64,000 nt of DNA from assembly GCF_020882245.1 (NCBI RefSeq), contig NC_083598.1:2163178-2227177 (forward strand). The letters are read 5' to 3'. The position numbers were made by a program, and so were the translations under genes. This document shows positions 24,279 to 39,000 of this stretch, piece after piece. Origin of the DNA: Rhopalosiphum padi (taxonomy: Eukaryota > Arthropoda > Insecta > Hemiptera > Aphididae). Under the pieces are notes generated by a model. The model saw only the letters and a list, made by a program, of their open reading frames with translations. It was not told the origin of the DNA and did no database searches. Each line of letters starts with the position of its first letter. The first letter of the stretch is position 1.

Positions 24279-26368
24279 TAACCTACCTACAATATAATAC
24301 CGGACACACACCATCGTATAATGGACAATAATAATATACCTTCATTATTTGTCAAAAGTCCCGTCGTGGTCGTTGTTAGGTCATTGACGCTATCGTGTGT
24401 AATATTCTATGGACGTATTGCAGTTGAGCGTTCTATAAATTGATATGTACACACAAGTCTGGTCAAAAAATTGGTAAAATACGATTAAGAACGTTCAATT
24501 TATTTAATTTTTCTAACGTTTTTATATTTAAACATTTTTATCGAACGATTTATTGTGATATTTAATAATCGTCTACATAAATATCGATAATCAACTTCGA
24601 AATGTATGTAAAAAGTTTGAAGACCCAGCAAAGCGACTTGATACGTCGTTTTTTGTTTTAAAATGTTTAAGTCATGAAGAAGTCGAAGATGCGTTTTTAG
24701 AGTGAATGAGATGCGGCTAAACAAAGTAATAAAAAATAAAAAGACAAAATAGTAAAAATTAAAATTAATAATATAATAATATTATGTGGGACGAAATTTA
24801 GTTAATTTATTAAAATATTTAGAACCAGTTACCAGATGAGTCAAGCCATCCTGAAATTAACTTACAGATAACTTGTTACAATTTAATACTCATCAACCAA
24901 TTATTATATTATATAGCCATATTTTCATATCATATTATTATTGTTATTTATGAATAAAATTTTTAATATTTTAATTACACATTTTATTTATACATTTACT
25001 ATTTTGTATGACTTATTTTAACAATAGAGTATATTTTTATTAAAAAAATATAAATATTAAAACTAATGAAATACCCAATCATTTTATTGAAAAATACATT
25101 TAACTTATGCATCATTACTGTTATTGTAAAATATCACTATCAAGTATCGAATATCGATGTTTAATGATAGTACTATACCACTAATTTGTACAATATTTTG
25201 TAAGAAAACAATAGTCGTCTTATCCCGTGTTTACTCATTGAAAATATTGTTAGTAATAAATTTCGTAGATAAATAATTGACAATAGGAAAATCCAATATC
25301 AACTGTAATTTTATCGAATTCAATTAGGAGGATTATCAGACTGAATTTACTCATAAATAATTCAAAATCTGAAAATTAATTGTATTATTCCCTAACGTAC
25401 CATCCGTACCTACATGCAATAGTTACGTCTAGAATTGTATTAGATTTTGAATCAAATACTATTGGTTGGATCATTTTTTCAAATTTTTTTAATCATTTTT
25501 ATTTATCAATTGTTTTTTTTTTTTTTTTACTTACACATCGTTCTAAGCGGTTTAAATCACACACATTCATACCATTAATACAAAAATAATCTAGTAGACT
25601 CTTACTGAGTGAGAATATGAAATATTAATAAATTAAATCATTTTTCAATCCGTTTTTAGAATCTTTAGACAAACTTATTATTGTTTTTTTTTTTAGTGAG
25701 TTCAAATTCCAACCCCGTGCTAATAAAAATATATCGTTATGGTATACTTTCGATCGCGACATGATCGCGATTTTATTTTATATTATGATAACGTTTATGA
25801 CTCAGTCCAGCGACGGGTTCACACGTGTATATAATATAGATATTGTGTAATATACTATAAACAATAAACATATCATATTATAATCGTTTCAAGTGTTCAG
25901 TTTACTCGCTACACCTATATATAGATATTTTTCGCGGGCTTCTAATGCGCCGTCACCCTAATAACAACAATAACAATAATCGCAATAACAATGACGTTTA
26001 TCGAATTTTTTCGTAAATCATTACGTGCGCACAGCACCGTGGGCATAACATTTTTTTTTTTCATCTCTAGCGCGTTGTTTTCGAAACGGACATAATAATA
26101 TAATGTAAATAAGGTGTCTGCGCATAAGCGCGGTGAACCGTACTTCCGTTTGGTGCAGGATAACACGGTATAACAACGTTTTCAATTCGGTCACAACAAT
26201 AAATATACGTACATATTATAATTATCTATACGCGTACAGGGTGTATGTGGAACGTATGACTTATTTAAATGTATAATTTCAGTGTAAAATCGTCAACTCC
26301 ACCACATACACCCAATAGATATGCGTTTGGGCGATATGATATGTAACACTGTATAGTAACCGTGTACA

Positions 26369-26392
26369 ATATATATATATATATATATATAT
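26369..26392. repeat. (AT)n microsatellite
   Basis: Twelve uninterrupted AT units. Confidence 0.9.
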
Positions 26393-27639
26393 TTGTATAC
26401 ATATAATAATGATCGTTGAACCAAACGTATATAGGTACACGGCGACTGTCGTACGCGAATAACTCCCATTTCGCTTTACGAGGGGCCCCTCGATGGTATG
26501 TGCGTGGATGTTGTAATGATTTGATAGAGAACGATATTTATTTTTTAAACACAATTATTCTTCAGATATTATACACTAGGACTCAGTCCTAACCTAACCA
26601 GTCCGATGTATGATCTACCGCTGAACTCGTAGTCTGACATGTGATTTATCGGAAAATGTGATCTAAAGACTATTTTCTTGTTATTCTCCTTTATTTGTAC
26701 GCAATCCTGAGAATTGAGATTAGTTTGTGGCAATTCTCTATTTTTCCTATTACTTTCATATTTTTCTTTTTTTTCCATAAGTATTACACCTTTGGTACAT
26801 CTTTATGATTGCATAATGCAATGAAAGCTTTTATATGAGCTACTGAAAATAGTAATGTACTTGCTGAAATGTGGCTTGTACCAAATGTACAATTTATAAT
26901 GCAAAAGCGTTCATTAAATCTGATAAAAAAATCTTCTATCCGTCATTACTTTTAACTATTCCTAAAACTACATCATTATGTACTAGTACCATATACCCAA
27001 TGCCAAAAAAATCCTATTATTTCCTTATAAAATAATTACTGCAGCATTTAATATTGAGGCTTGTTCAAGTAAAAAATGAATTTTCTACGAAAAATAACTA
27101 ATGTTACTGATATTCTTCTTTTTTTCGTTACACCTCAAAGTTACAATTTTTTCTTAATGTGCCGTTTGAATGTATTTTTTTACTGGCCTTTGTCGTTTCA
27201 AATATTTAATGTTACCATACGCAGTGCTAGACGATAACTGAGCGATATTTTAAAAATAAATACGTAAATCATAAAAAAAAATCAAGTCGTATCAATGTCA
27301 TATTATTTACCGATATCATTAAAATATTATTATAATAGTGTAAATCACAGTTTCTATATACGTGCAACACGTTATCGTGGATAGCCTTTTGCTGGTAGAT
27401 CGATCCCTATATTGGTAAAATAATACGTAATACAGTTCAATTTTATAATACAATTTGAGGGGTGAAAGAAACATAGGCAATGAACTGCAACATGAGCTTA
27501 ATACAGGTAGGTTTATTTGTCTCACATAGTTTGTTGGTAGATAGTGGAGTGAAAAATGGAACACAATATCTTACTGCCCACACTGAGGAACTTTAAAATA
27601 TATTAATGATTGGAAGATAAGAGAATCGAAAAGATTATT

Positions 27640-27850
27640 TTAGAACTTAAGATTTAGTGCACGTCTAAATTGTGCAGCCTGCTGAGAATCCAAACCAAAC
27701 TGTATATGTAGTAACTGGATTACGGTCATGCTGTGCGTAGGAGATACCTAATAAAGATTCTGCAAATTTGATAAGCCTCCGTTGAAAACCTTACATTTGG
27801 AAGGAGTCCCTAACCGTACAAGGATCCTAAAATATAATACAACCACACTT
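27640..27850. other. GC-richer patch without an intact reading frame
   Basis: Composition is less AT-biased than its surroundings (for example ggagtccctaaccgtacaag). Translations in several frames are broken by stops. It may be the relic of a repeat or retroelement. No family can be assigned. Confidence 0.25.
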
Positions 27851-28582
27851 CAAGGTAAAGTTACTACGAATCAATGCGCATTATAGTACTTTTAGAATTA
27901 ATTCATTTTTGAAACTACTATTATTATTCGTATTACAAAACTAAAAATTTGTATCACCCTAAATGCCTAAAATATATAATTTCAATGTAAGATATTCATG
28001 ATAGATCTATGAAAATATATTATTAAAAGACGCATATTACTTTATACAATACAAAAATCGTATACAACTTTATTAATATAAATATAAAAAATAATTATTA
28101 ATAATAAATTATTCATAAAACAAATTCATAGTATATTAAATGAAAATCATACATAAAATTTACACGACGAGGAAACTAATTTTTTATTTACAATTTTTAA
28201 AAATTGGCCCATTTTAAATTCACCACCGATTATAATATTATTTATTTTTCTCTAACGGCCGCAATAATATGCATCTAATATATTATGATATTGTAGATAT
28301 AATAATATAATTAAAATGACCTAATATGATTATTAGTTTAAATTTGACTAATTGGCAATATTATAATCGTATAATATTAGCATGTCGTATATTCACATAT
28401 TTTTTTAGTTTTAAATCAAAGTTAGAAAAATAAAATCTTATCAGATACACTTAGTTAAGATATTATTGTAAAAATATATCTTTAAAGTTTAAAATATTAA
28501 GCTTACAATTTATAAATAAATATTTTTATAAAAATAACACGGTATACATTCGTATAAAAAGTACTACAAACGTATTACATGG

Positions 28583-28851
28583 CAAATTATTGTTGTTCGG
28601 TAGAATCAATTTTGCGTTTAGTTAAATATTAGAGTGAAATGACCTATTTTCAAACTTGGAGTTGAGAACATTATCTGTGTACAAAAAATATTTATATTTT
28701 AAAATGCTCACAATTTACTTAAAAATTAAAGTATCGCAAAAACTGACTAGAGAACACAGATAATGTTCTCACTTTTAAGTTTGATAATAAGTCCTTTCAC
28801 TCTAATATTTAAGTTAAATACACAAAATCGATTCTATTGAACGACAATTTA
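28583..28851. mobile_element. MITE/foldback-like element with ~98-bp inverted arms
   Basis: The left arm 28583-28680 and right arm 28754-28851 are imperfect inverted copies. Shared blocks include aatattagagtgaaa, tcaaactt and gagaacattatctgtgt, with the outer part caattttgcgtttagttaaa against cgattttgtgtatttaactt. A spacer of about 73 bp separates the arms. The single-stranded form would fold into a long hairpin. It has no coding capacity, and the exact ends and target duplication are unclear. Confidence 0.8.
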
Positions 28852-29689
28852 TCATGAAGGTGTATACGTAGACGGAGTCAACAAATGCGAGTGTGGCGCC
28901 TTCTTAACTAAATTTGATGGTACTTGTTTCATAGTTTTTTATTCAAAATTATTTATTATATTTGGCCAAAATGTTACTGATGAGTATTTTAAATCAGACT
29001 ATATTATAAATTATAATATTATTTACTTCTATTCAATGTATGCGCGTACATTGTATTGCCTACCTATTGTCAAATGTATACAAATTATTATTTATTTATT
29101 ATATTATACCAGCTAGGATAGGTATTGTCGAATAATGTACCATTATAACTGTAGGGCTTGAGCATTGTTGCATTTGCGTGTTTTTTTTTTTTATTTTACT
29201 AAATTTTTGTAAGTTATGCTATAAATTAATTTCGTAGTGTTGTATAATATTATTAAATAACAAAAGTTTTTAATGTATATCAGGCGTGATTTTAATTTTT
29301 ACGATTTGTTTGTATACTTTTTGATGACTTAGCGCATTCGGTGATCAATAAAACTTTTAATAATAACAATATTGATGTCTTTTAAACTAAAAAAGGAAAT
29401 ATACAATTATGTATCGTACAAATATTAGTTCCTGGTATGATGCGTAGAAATTAAAATAATATATTATTATGTTTTATATATTATTTTATTTTTCAACGAG
29501 TTAAAAGCTTTTGTTAATTTAATTACTAAAATACTATAGCAGTCTATAAGAGCCTATAATATTTATGCTGATATATTATATCGTGATAATTAAAAAAAAA
29601 AAAATCTGTAAATATATAATAATATTATCATCACACCTAAGGGACTCATTCCGAGGTTACAATTAACCATTATAATTATGATTATATTA

Positions 29690-29820
29690 CAGGGGCATCG
29701 CACCCGTTTACCAATTTGCTAAAAGTCCTTCAGGGAATCGCGTTTAGCCGGGTCCGAAGGCCACCACGAATACACGCGCTGCTTGCAAGTTGCAGTGGCC
29801 ACTTTCCTTTGACACTACAA
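29690..29820 (+). other. GC-richer segment of unknown nature
   Basis: A sharply less AT-rich patch (gccgggtccgaaggccacca) following an acceptor-like attacag. It has no donor in a useful phase and no recognisable protein. It could be an unannotated exon, a small RNA or an old insertion. Confidence 0.2.
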
Positions 29821-32336
29821 AAAAATTTTCTTCAAAAATATTTTTCGTTTTCCGCGCTGAAACACAATATCGTATATATATTACTATTGTTTCCGATTTA
29901 TTTTCAATATAAAGTACAAAAATTTACGTCGGGCGTCATCATTGTCATTTTTTAGTCGTCAAAATTATGAATTGCTTCTGGTTTATATTTTATTCTATAG
30001 GATGAACACATTATTATAATACCTTTGTGACTATAATGACTAATAATGAGTAGGTATTATGTTATTTAGAATAAATGATAATATAGGTAAACTATAATAT
30101 TATAATGTACACGTTTGAAAACAATTTGTATTAATATTATGTTTTGTAAGTCCAGTCGACTATAAAGTTAATACACGGTGTAATTGTTTATGGAAAAAAA
30201 AACAGTCGGGTAAATAATTATAACGTTATAGTCGAACGTCTTTGAAAAAGATTATGTAACACGGAACACGATCGAATGTGATAATTAATAATAATATGAT
30301 TACTTTAAAAAAAAAACGCTTATTATTGGGCGATATTTTGTACATATAGGTAGACTGCAGGTAGTACGTGTTATATTATGTAATATACTAAATGACTAGA
30401 CGACTAAAAATAACTGATTTTTTTTTTTATTATATGAAAATGTAGAGCTTCAAAAAATAATAGTTCTGCTCATTTATAAATTTGTTGTCGGACGATATTA
30501 CTTCCGTGTTTAAATATAACTAATATAAGCATTGGGTATAATTTGTATAGTATAATATTATACCTACTCAGTGATATAACTGATATAAGTCACGTTTTAC
30601 GCTTGACGTCATAAAATTACACCAACCATGTGATGATATTAACAACGTACGATTGTCGTTTAAAATAATTATAGAAAAATAATTATTTAACGTATAAGTT
30701 AAAAAAATTATGTTTCTAAATAGATAATGTATTTCTTTAGATGTTTGTATTATTTTCATAGTGTTAAAAGTTGTTTCAGAGTAGTTTTTAGGAAGATTAA
30801 AAATAAAAATGTCAAATAAAATGATATTATACTTTATAATTTATAGTTTTAATTATCAAAAGCGTTATTATAATTAACACTATGAGAATTTAAAAAAATA
30901 TCTACAAAAACCTCGCGGTAAAATATATAAATTCAAATAAAAATACAAAAAAATTCTGTAGTAATGAATGATTGCCAATAACTTTACTTTCGATATTACT
31001 ATTTGCTATTATCATAAAGTGAATTAGCGATTAGTGATTTGATCTAATATCTGTTCGTTATCAATCTCATAGTGGCGATGATGATCTATAACCCTAGATT
31101 TACAACGCGATTATGATTAAATCGTATAGATATGTTATAGTATCGCGTATTTAGAGGTGAGCAGTACTATGAAAGTCGACAACTCCTTACTCTGTTGACT
31201 CCTTAGAATATAGTATGAATAATATTATAATGTATGTGATGCGATAAACCAAACATTTAAAAAAATAAATACATTTATATTTAAATAGATATTTTTATCT
31301 GGGTAATTTTCTGTGCTCGTACTTTAAAGTCTACTACACGGATATGACAATGTTATATATTGTTTGATAGTCGGTAAAATAATATTTTAATACAATTTTG
31401 TATACAGTTAAATTTAAAAACAAACCACAATATGTCTTAATATACCTATTGAATAATGGTTTTATTTATAGGGTAGGCTTAAACTTCGTATTCGATTTAT
31501 GACTATCAAACATTTAAAATGTTTCTTCACAAGAAACTCTTTAATTTATTCAAAATGACACATCAAATTATACCAACACAATTTTATATTATACAAGTTT
31601 CAAACGTTGGATTATGTTAGACAACATTTTCTGCGAAAAAAGTGTTGCTCTATAAATGAAAACTATAAAGCTATAAATTCTCGTATAATTAAAGTAGTAG
31701 TGGTGGTATTATATTATACTTGTATGATAATCGCATGCACACGTTTCGACTTTCTGTACAGAACAAACAGGAAAACATAAAACAATACTAAAGGTAGAAA
31801 GTACTTACTATACATTACTTGTGCAAATGAAAAACAACTACATTAACTACAGCTCACTATTTTAACTTCTTGCCCCATAACCTCAAAATGAACCAAAAGT
31901 GGAAAAATTAATGAAAATAATCAACTCGAATTAGACGAACACACGATCGTTAAGTAAGTTAGAAGTTAATAGTTAAAAAAATAACACATTTATTTCATTA
32001 AGTTTAAAGTCAATATGAAAAAAATACTAACTTAACTTAGTTTAAAAAGTTGTTGATTTTAATGTATATATTTTGTTCGATATTCTTTACAAATTCAGCC
32101 TACTCAAAATATTATCTAAAGATAAATTGATTTCTTGATATTTAAGTTATTTTTTTTTCATAGGTTTATTGAGTAAATGTATGTTTATAATGAATAATAT
32201 TGCCCCAAAAGATATGCGTGTCAATATCATCGGCACATCAAGTCAGTTTTTCAGATTTCAGTTATTTTTTTTCTTATAAAATAATTATTATTATACCTTA
32301 TTCATAAATTACCAAATTGTATAAAAAAAAAAATAG

Positions 32337-32402
32337 AGGGCATTTTTAAGGGCATTTTTAGCTATTTTAGAGCATATTTTTATGGTTTAAAGGGCATTTA
32401 AA
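32337..32402. repeat. GGGCATTTTTA repeat cluster
   Basis: Two adjacent units of agggcatttttaa or similar, followed by degenerate agcatatttttat and agggcatttaaa. They resemble subterminal repeats of DNA transposons, but no terminal inverted repeat was found. Confidence 0.45.
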
Positions 32403-32928
32403 TTCTGGCCCAAGTAATTATTAATGTATAAAACATTAAAACCAGAAATTTAAAATTTTTTAAGTTTCATCTTGATGGTTTGTTTTTAAATTAACTGTAA
32501 ATAGTTAAGATAATTCAACTCTAAATTTAAATAGAATAGATATAGTTGAAAACAAATTAATATTTTAACTATAGTTGTCTATCCTTAGAATTTGAACTAA
32601 TTCACTGTACATATTTTATCGATGTGCTATTACTATTATTCGCTTACAAATTGTGCTTATAATTCCAATCAATGCATAATATTCACCTCTTTATGATTAT
32701 TATAATATACACGTAAATATGAAATTTCAACGAATGATCGATTGAGGCGAAAAATCGCCTGCAAGACCTTATCCTATAGGTATTGTACTATATTTTCATA
32801 CACATAAATCCTTAAAGTCCAAGGACGTCGTTCTGATTGCTTTTTTTTTTTTAATTTTATTTCACCAACATTTTAAGTATACGTAATTTATTTTACCTAA
32901 TTTGCTATTTGCATTTGTTATTTTTCAG

Positions 32929-33005
32929 GTCACTTTTCGTCAAGCCCGCCATTATGAAGCGATCCTACACCATAATCTTGATGGCCTCGCTGTCCTTAAT
33001 AACAA
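32929..33005 (+). CDS. Cys-rich gene, first coding exon (signal peptide)
   Basis: The acceptor tatttttcag ends at 32928 and the donor gtatgt is at 33006. The first 25 bases are 5' UTR; ATG at 32954 opens MKRSYTIILMASLSLIT, a typical signal sequence with a basic start and a hydrophobic core. It exits in phase 1. The acceptor shows that an upstream non-coding exon exists. Confidence 0.8.
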
Positions 33006-36000
33006 GTATGTGGCCTTTGCGAAAATGTCTGTAAACCTATGTATCCGTAACGGCAAACGCGTTTTTATGTTTGTATATTTCTCTACTAATAAAACATACT
33101 GTTGAGTCAAAAGGTCCATTAAATAGGTCAAATTGACCATTGCGTGCAGCATAAATGAAAATCGTGGGTTTCGCTGTTACAGGGTAGCACCCCTTTATAC
33201 CCCACATTATTATCCAGCACACCACGTAAACACATTACTTTTTTTTTATTTTATTTCCACCGAATTGCTTTCTTGATGGCTTTAACACCGATGACGCGCG
33301 TTGTTTAATAAAAAAAAAAAGTAATTTTGTCTAGATTTTACTTACTCACAGAAGTTAATATGTATTTTTCTACTAAAATAACATTAAAATAATATCGAAA
33401 ACAATAAGTGTATTATGTGTATTTTAATTGTGTAATACTCAATTGAATGCAAAACGGATAACTAAATATTGACTGAAGTCTAAAGCCATGTAAAAAATAA
33501 ACTAGTTTATTTATAAAAATGATAAAAAAACATTTATAACCGTTAAGTGAAATACAAACAGAATATTATATCAACATAAGACAACGATGAATAATTATTT
33601 TCTAGTAAATTATTACTAATATTTTCACATTTTATTTATTTAAGTCGTTTTTTTCTTTAAACAAGTTTTAAAGCAATATTATTTATCGATTTTGCATAAG
33701 CTAATGAGTCACCACGAGTTTTTGACCTTTATAACCATTCTAACCGTCACAATATAACCTAATCTAATAAAACTTTTATTTGATTAATCTTTTTTTTTAT
33801 ACGTGTAAATTGTTTATGGCCAAAAAATGACAATTGAAACTACAATCCTTATAACAAAATAATATATGAATATTAAGATCGAAATTTCAATTATAATTCA
33901 ACACAATATCAATATGAAATAGTTTATGGTAGTATGACGAAACTTCTATTTGCGAATATATTAGGAAATTAGCTATAAATTATTTTTATGTTAGTGGATT
34001 ATTTTTTTAATTCTCTGGCATAAATAACTTTACTAGTATTTTTGTTATTTTTTAACTTTTCGATAAGTTATTGATCTGCCAAAAGGTTGTATAGGGTACG
34101 ACCGTGTATTTACATACATCTTGAAATATGAATTAAATATTATTACTATTATTCACTATAGGTAGATAGGTAGGTAGGTACTAGACATTTAAAAACGTTA
34201 AAAAATATTTTATCATTTCATTATTTGCTCACTAAAAATAATGTTATAAAAACTTCTCAAAGTATTCTCAAAGTAAAGAAAAAAATGTTTAGTTCTTTAG
34301 AATAAAAGTTTCAGAATACAAATATTTAATAATTTAATTGTGCAAATTTATTGTAAAAAGAATAATACATATAGTTGTTAAATAAATAGTGAACATAATA
34401 AATTATGTTTCAATAAATTAAAGTGCTTATTTAAATGATAAATAATAGCAATTTATGATTTATAAACATAAAACAAATTAAATTTATTATTGGTACTTAT
34501 TTTGCTGTATGTAACTTATAATAGTCGTTGATTGTTTTAATGCGGTAAAATCTATTAAAGTTATTATAATTAATTTAACTTTAGTAATTGATACTGTGTC
34601 AAGAAAAAAAAAATAATGATTTTAAATAATTTATAAGTATTTTAAAACTTTATCAGCTATTCAATTATATTTAAACACACATTTTTTGATCGAGTTACAT
34701 TTCTAGATAATTTCGAAACACTGCTTTTCATTCGAATACGTTATGTTAATCAATCATTTGACACTCAAATACTCAATAGTTATTATTTATTCATTTATTA
34801 ACGCCAACAGCAATTTTATAGAACATTATAAATTATAGTTTACAAAATAAAAACTTTGGACAAAATCAATTTGGTATCGGCGTCAGAATGGCGAGAAAAA
34901 AAGAAGAGGAATATCTAAGTGAGATCGAATGAGTGGTAATTGTGAAGTAGGTGGTCAATTCTTAATAAATATTCGGCATAAGAGAGGAAACGATTTTGAT
35001 CGCGTTCTAATCTAAACTTTGCATTGTTTGACTTAACAACTAAAAAAAAATCCTTTTCCATACAGTAAACTTAAAAGGTACTATTATTTTCTAAGGAATT
35101 TTTTTTCACAATTCGTTTATTAATGTATTCAATTTCATATAATACTTATATACTTATCTATTGTTTACTAATCAATATTTAATATGTTATTTATTCGAAA
35201 CGATAAACCTATTCAACGTTTAAATATTATACAGAAATTTAATGTTAGGAATGGTGAAAGTAAAGATTATAAGCGATATATCAAAATATAGTTATACATA
35301 AGAGTGATAGTGATATAATGTCAAAACTACACAAAAATATACACATCTGATAAGATTCATAACCCTGATCACCGTAATTTTAACTTTTTAATAACAAATG
35401 TATTCAAATTCTAATGTTTTTAGTTCCTAAAATAATCATCATACTTAATAACTTTTGTAGTTTTTAAAAATTATTTTTAATAATGACTATAATTATATTC
35501 TTTGTAGATACCTATATACATTATTCATATTTTAATGACTCAAAAACTACTCATTCAGATTTTGATAAAAACACATAAAAATTCAAAAAAAAATCATCTG
35601 ATTTATAATTTTTAATTAAAATCGTTAATTATTTTCGATAAAATGAAATTTATATATTGCAACGGCTATAACTGCAGAATACTCATGTAAAAAATCACTC
35701 TGTATTTAATAATATAATAATAACTTATAAAATAAAATCTACTTAGAAAAATAACAATAATAATTGTATTTAAATACATAGAATGGCGTAAACAATGCCA
35801 CTTGATACAAACAACGATGCTGTATAAATTGTACATTTTGCCTTATTTTTAACCAACCAATACATTTTATTTCATACAACTGAACAACAACGTAAACGTT
35901 GTTTGTTACATTATTTTTCGCTAAGACCGCGATTGTGTAGAAAATAACGTAATAGTAATACGTGTATAATTATAAAACTATAGAACTCCCTTAATAGTAT

Positions 36001-39000
36001 TTTTAATTATTAACGTAATGTCGTCGTTATTGCCGCGTGCGTCCTATATTTTTATGTCGTCAAATATTTTTAAAACAATGACGTGTTTTTGGCGATTTAG
36101 AAATTCCATGAGAGCGAAAAGATTAAATATCTCATCGTGGTATTAATATAATGCGCGTGCCAGCCTATTAATCGTACAGCAACGAATAACTAAAAACAAA
36201 GTTTTCATTCAAATGAACAAAAACCCTATTTTCAAAAAGCATTAGGTATATTGTATTTCGCCGTTTTAAGTTTTAATTCGTTTTTTTATGTACTGTAATC
36301 TTGAAATGATTATAATATGACTTTATTTTTAAAATAATACGATTTAAAAACAAATAAAAAACGGAATCATCACAATATATTCGCAATCAAATATTTTTTA
36401 ATTAAATTTTTCATTTTATTATTGTACATGCATAATAATATTTCCATTATTACACGTGCGTATTCAATACTTAAATCAAATCGTTTCGTTTTAATAAACC
36501 TTATAAACGATTATAATATACGCGTATACATCGACACATCTTAATAATTATATTATATGGTGTGAATATAATATATATATATCCAAACGATTATAATATT
36601 CGAGTTTGAAATTTGTTTAAAATAACTTAACATAATATCGTTTGCAGACGTATAGTATCATTTAACTAGGTATACGTGTTCTTCGGTAGTCGCGTGTTCA
36701 AACCACAAGAGCTCTCGTATTCTAACAATAATAAATCAAAATAATGTATAACTGTCATCTATATAAATATTACATACACACGTCGAGGTGATGAATTGAA
36801 AGTTTCACACTTCCCGAACAATTGTCCCAAAAGAATGAACGGAACAGGTTTTTTAATAAGGGTTGATAAACCCTAGATATTATAAGGAGTGCTTACTCTG
36901 AAAAACACGTGTCAGTATCATATTTTAACGTACACATAGGTATAGTATTATGTAAGAGCTTAGAATTCGGCACAGCCGGCACGTACTTATACCAATTGTA
37001 TGTGTGTTCGCATTGAATATAAAACAATAGAACTCATATTATGGTACTCTATACAGTAACTATATTTTCGTCTGCTTGTCACGGTCACGTTGAAAAACTA
37101 CAATTTAATCAACTATTAAAAGGTGTTCGTATTACTGTATGCAAACGTTAAAATATTTTAATACCTATTAATTATTTATAATAATATTAGCTAAAGAAAA
37201 GCACACGATTTTTAAACACAAAATTAAAAATATGTACGGTCAATTAACTATGTTCGTTGTGATTAAAATTAAATTTTTCGTACAATATATCTTAATACAG
37301 TTTTAAAAATCGTTATTGTTTTTGGAGTTTGGAAAATATTTTTAGTTTTTTTTTTTAGCTATATAGATAGGCAAAATTGTATATTTTAATTCGACTTTGA
37401 ACATTTAAAGTGATTCTGTACAATTTTTGCTTGAATCAAATTTGGTTAATAAAATAAGGTACAGATACACTTATTAAATTGTATAGGTGAATATATTTGT
37501 GTTAGATAAATTATTTTGTGATACGAAAAATTAATCAGAAATATTATGTATCATATAAAGAAAAAAATTATCGTAAATTACATTACATTTTCGGTTTTAA
37601 AAACTATGCCGACTACACGCTATATTTAACCCCTCTCTTAGAGTATCAACTGTGTCAAATTTCCAATCAATAGAAGTTAGAGTATATGAAACTTTTAGAG
37701 TACCCCGAGTACCCCGTTATCCAATATTGTGTTTACCAAAGACAAAACGAATTCAAAAAGAAAATCCAAACATTTATACATAAAATCAATATAGCATTAA
37801 CTGAAAATATAGGTAAATATATTTCGCATGACGCACATTCGTATAACATAGTATATATTCGTATCAAATCAATAAATATACTGATCAAAATTAATAATTA
37901 TAATATAGTTTTCAAGGCTATAATTTCCGAAACTATGTTAGTAAATGTATAAATACATAAATGCGTAGGATATGCGTCGTATCCGGTATTTAAAATCTTA
38001 CGAAAACTTTTGATTTCGCTTATCGATGTTCAATTTTTCAGACTTATTTTTAAAATTATTTAGTGATTGTTTGCATTTATGATTGAGTATCGTTGTAAAA
38101 CATTGATGTAATTTTGTTTTCTGATTTTTAATTATATTTTAGACATATTTTTCTTTATTTTTATGATTCTAATTCACTTTTACGCGTTAGTCGTACATTT
38201 TTTCTTTAACTTTGATTTGCTAACCAATCGTGTATAGATCGTCAGTCATAATATTATTACCATCTCACCTGACGATTTCATTATGTTAATAACACTTATA
38301 TTTTTATCGTTTACAGCCGAAGCAGCTCACATGATATACGCACAAAACTGCGGCAAAGATGAATACAACCGGTGTATCGCTCTAGCCGATCCACTGGTGA
38401 AAGATCCGCATTTCATCTATCCGGGAAATCTAAAAGACATCGATAACATATGCCGGTACATTATTGTTTGATCTGCCGCAGTAAACATTTCGTTTTATGC
38501 ACGACATAATATTATAATAACATCATATTTGGCTAACTGTTATAATAATATAATAATGTGTTTATACGCGTCGTATTTTATAGCACTTGGACGCTGTTCG
38601 TCGATTGTACAAAGCGTTACACCGAACACTGTTTCGAGGAGAGCAAACGAAAAGTATTTAACAAAGCCGTTGAAAACTCTATCGAACTGGTCCATCAAAT
38701 GTGCACGTCGCCCCAATACCAGACAGGTTGTTGATCCGTAATACATAATAATATAATAACGTCATACTATATATCGGCGTATGCATCACGCAATACAATA
38801 TAAATCATAATTCGTAATAATAACTAAAAAGTAAACGATATCATAATATTAATTTTAAAAAAAAGGATCTTATTTTATGTTTTTATATTTAGTTTATTAT
38901 AAAAATTTTTTTTTTTGCATCAATTAAAAAATACATATTTATTTAGGTAATATTAAATTATTAGGATACTCTGTATCTCGGTCAGAGCTTCGATCAGTCG

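Larger units (their letters stand above)
18428..32928 (+). other. Large first intron of the Cys-rich gene
   Basis: About 14.5 kb of AT-rich DNA with no exon I can support. It holds transposon remnants at 22.05, 24.1 and 28.6 kb, a GC-richer patch at about 23.35-23.52 kb, another at about 25.8-26.5 kb, and an (AT)n tract. Long first introns often contain enhancers, but no specific element can be named. Confidence 0.45.
33006..38316 (+). other. Intron of the Cys-rich gene (5.3 kb)
   Basis: AT-rich with no supported exon. It includes a TAGG tract at 34.16 kb and a TIR repeat copy at 35.34-35.70 kb. Confidence 0.65.

Noticed and set aside
25698..25725. tRNA B-box-like gagttcaaattcc
   Set aside because: No matching A box or acceptor stem could be folded around it.
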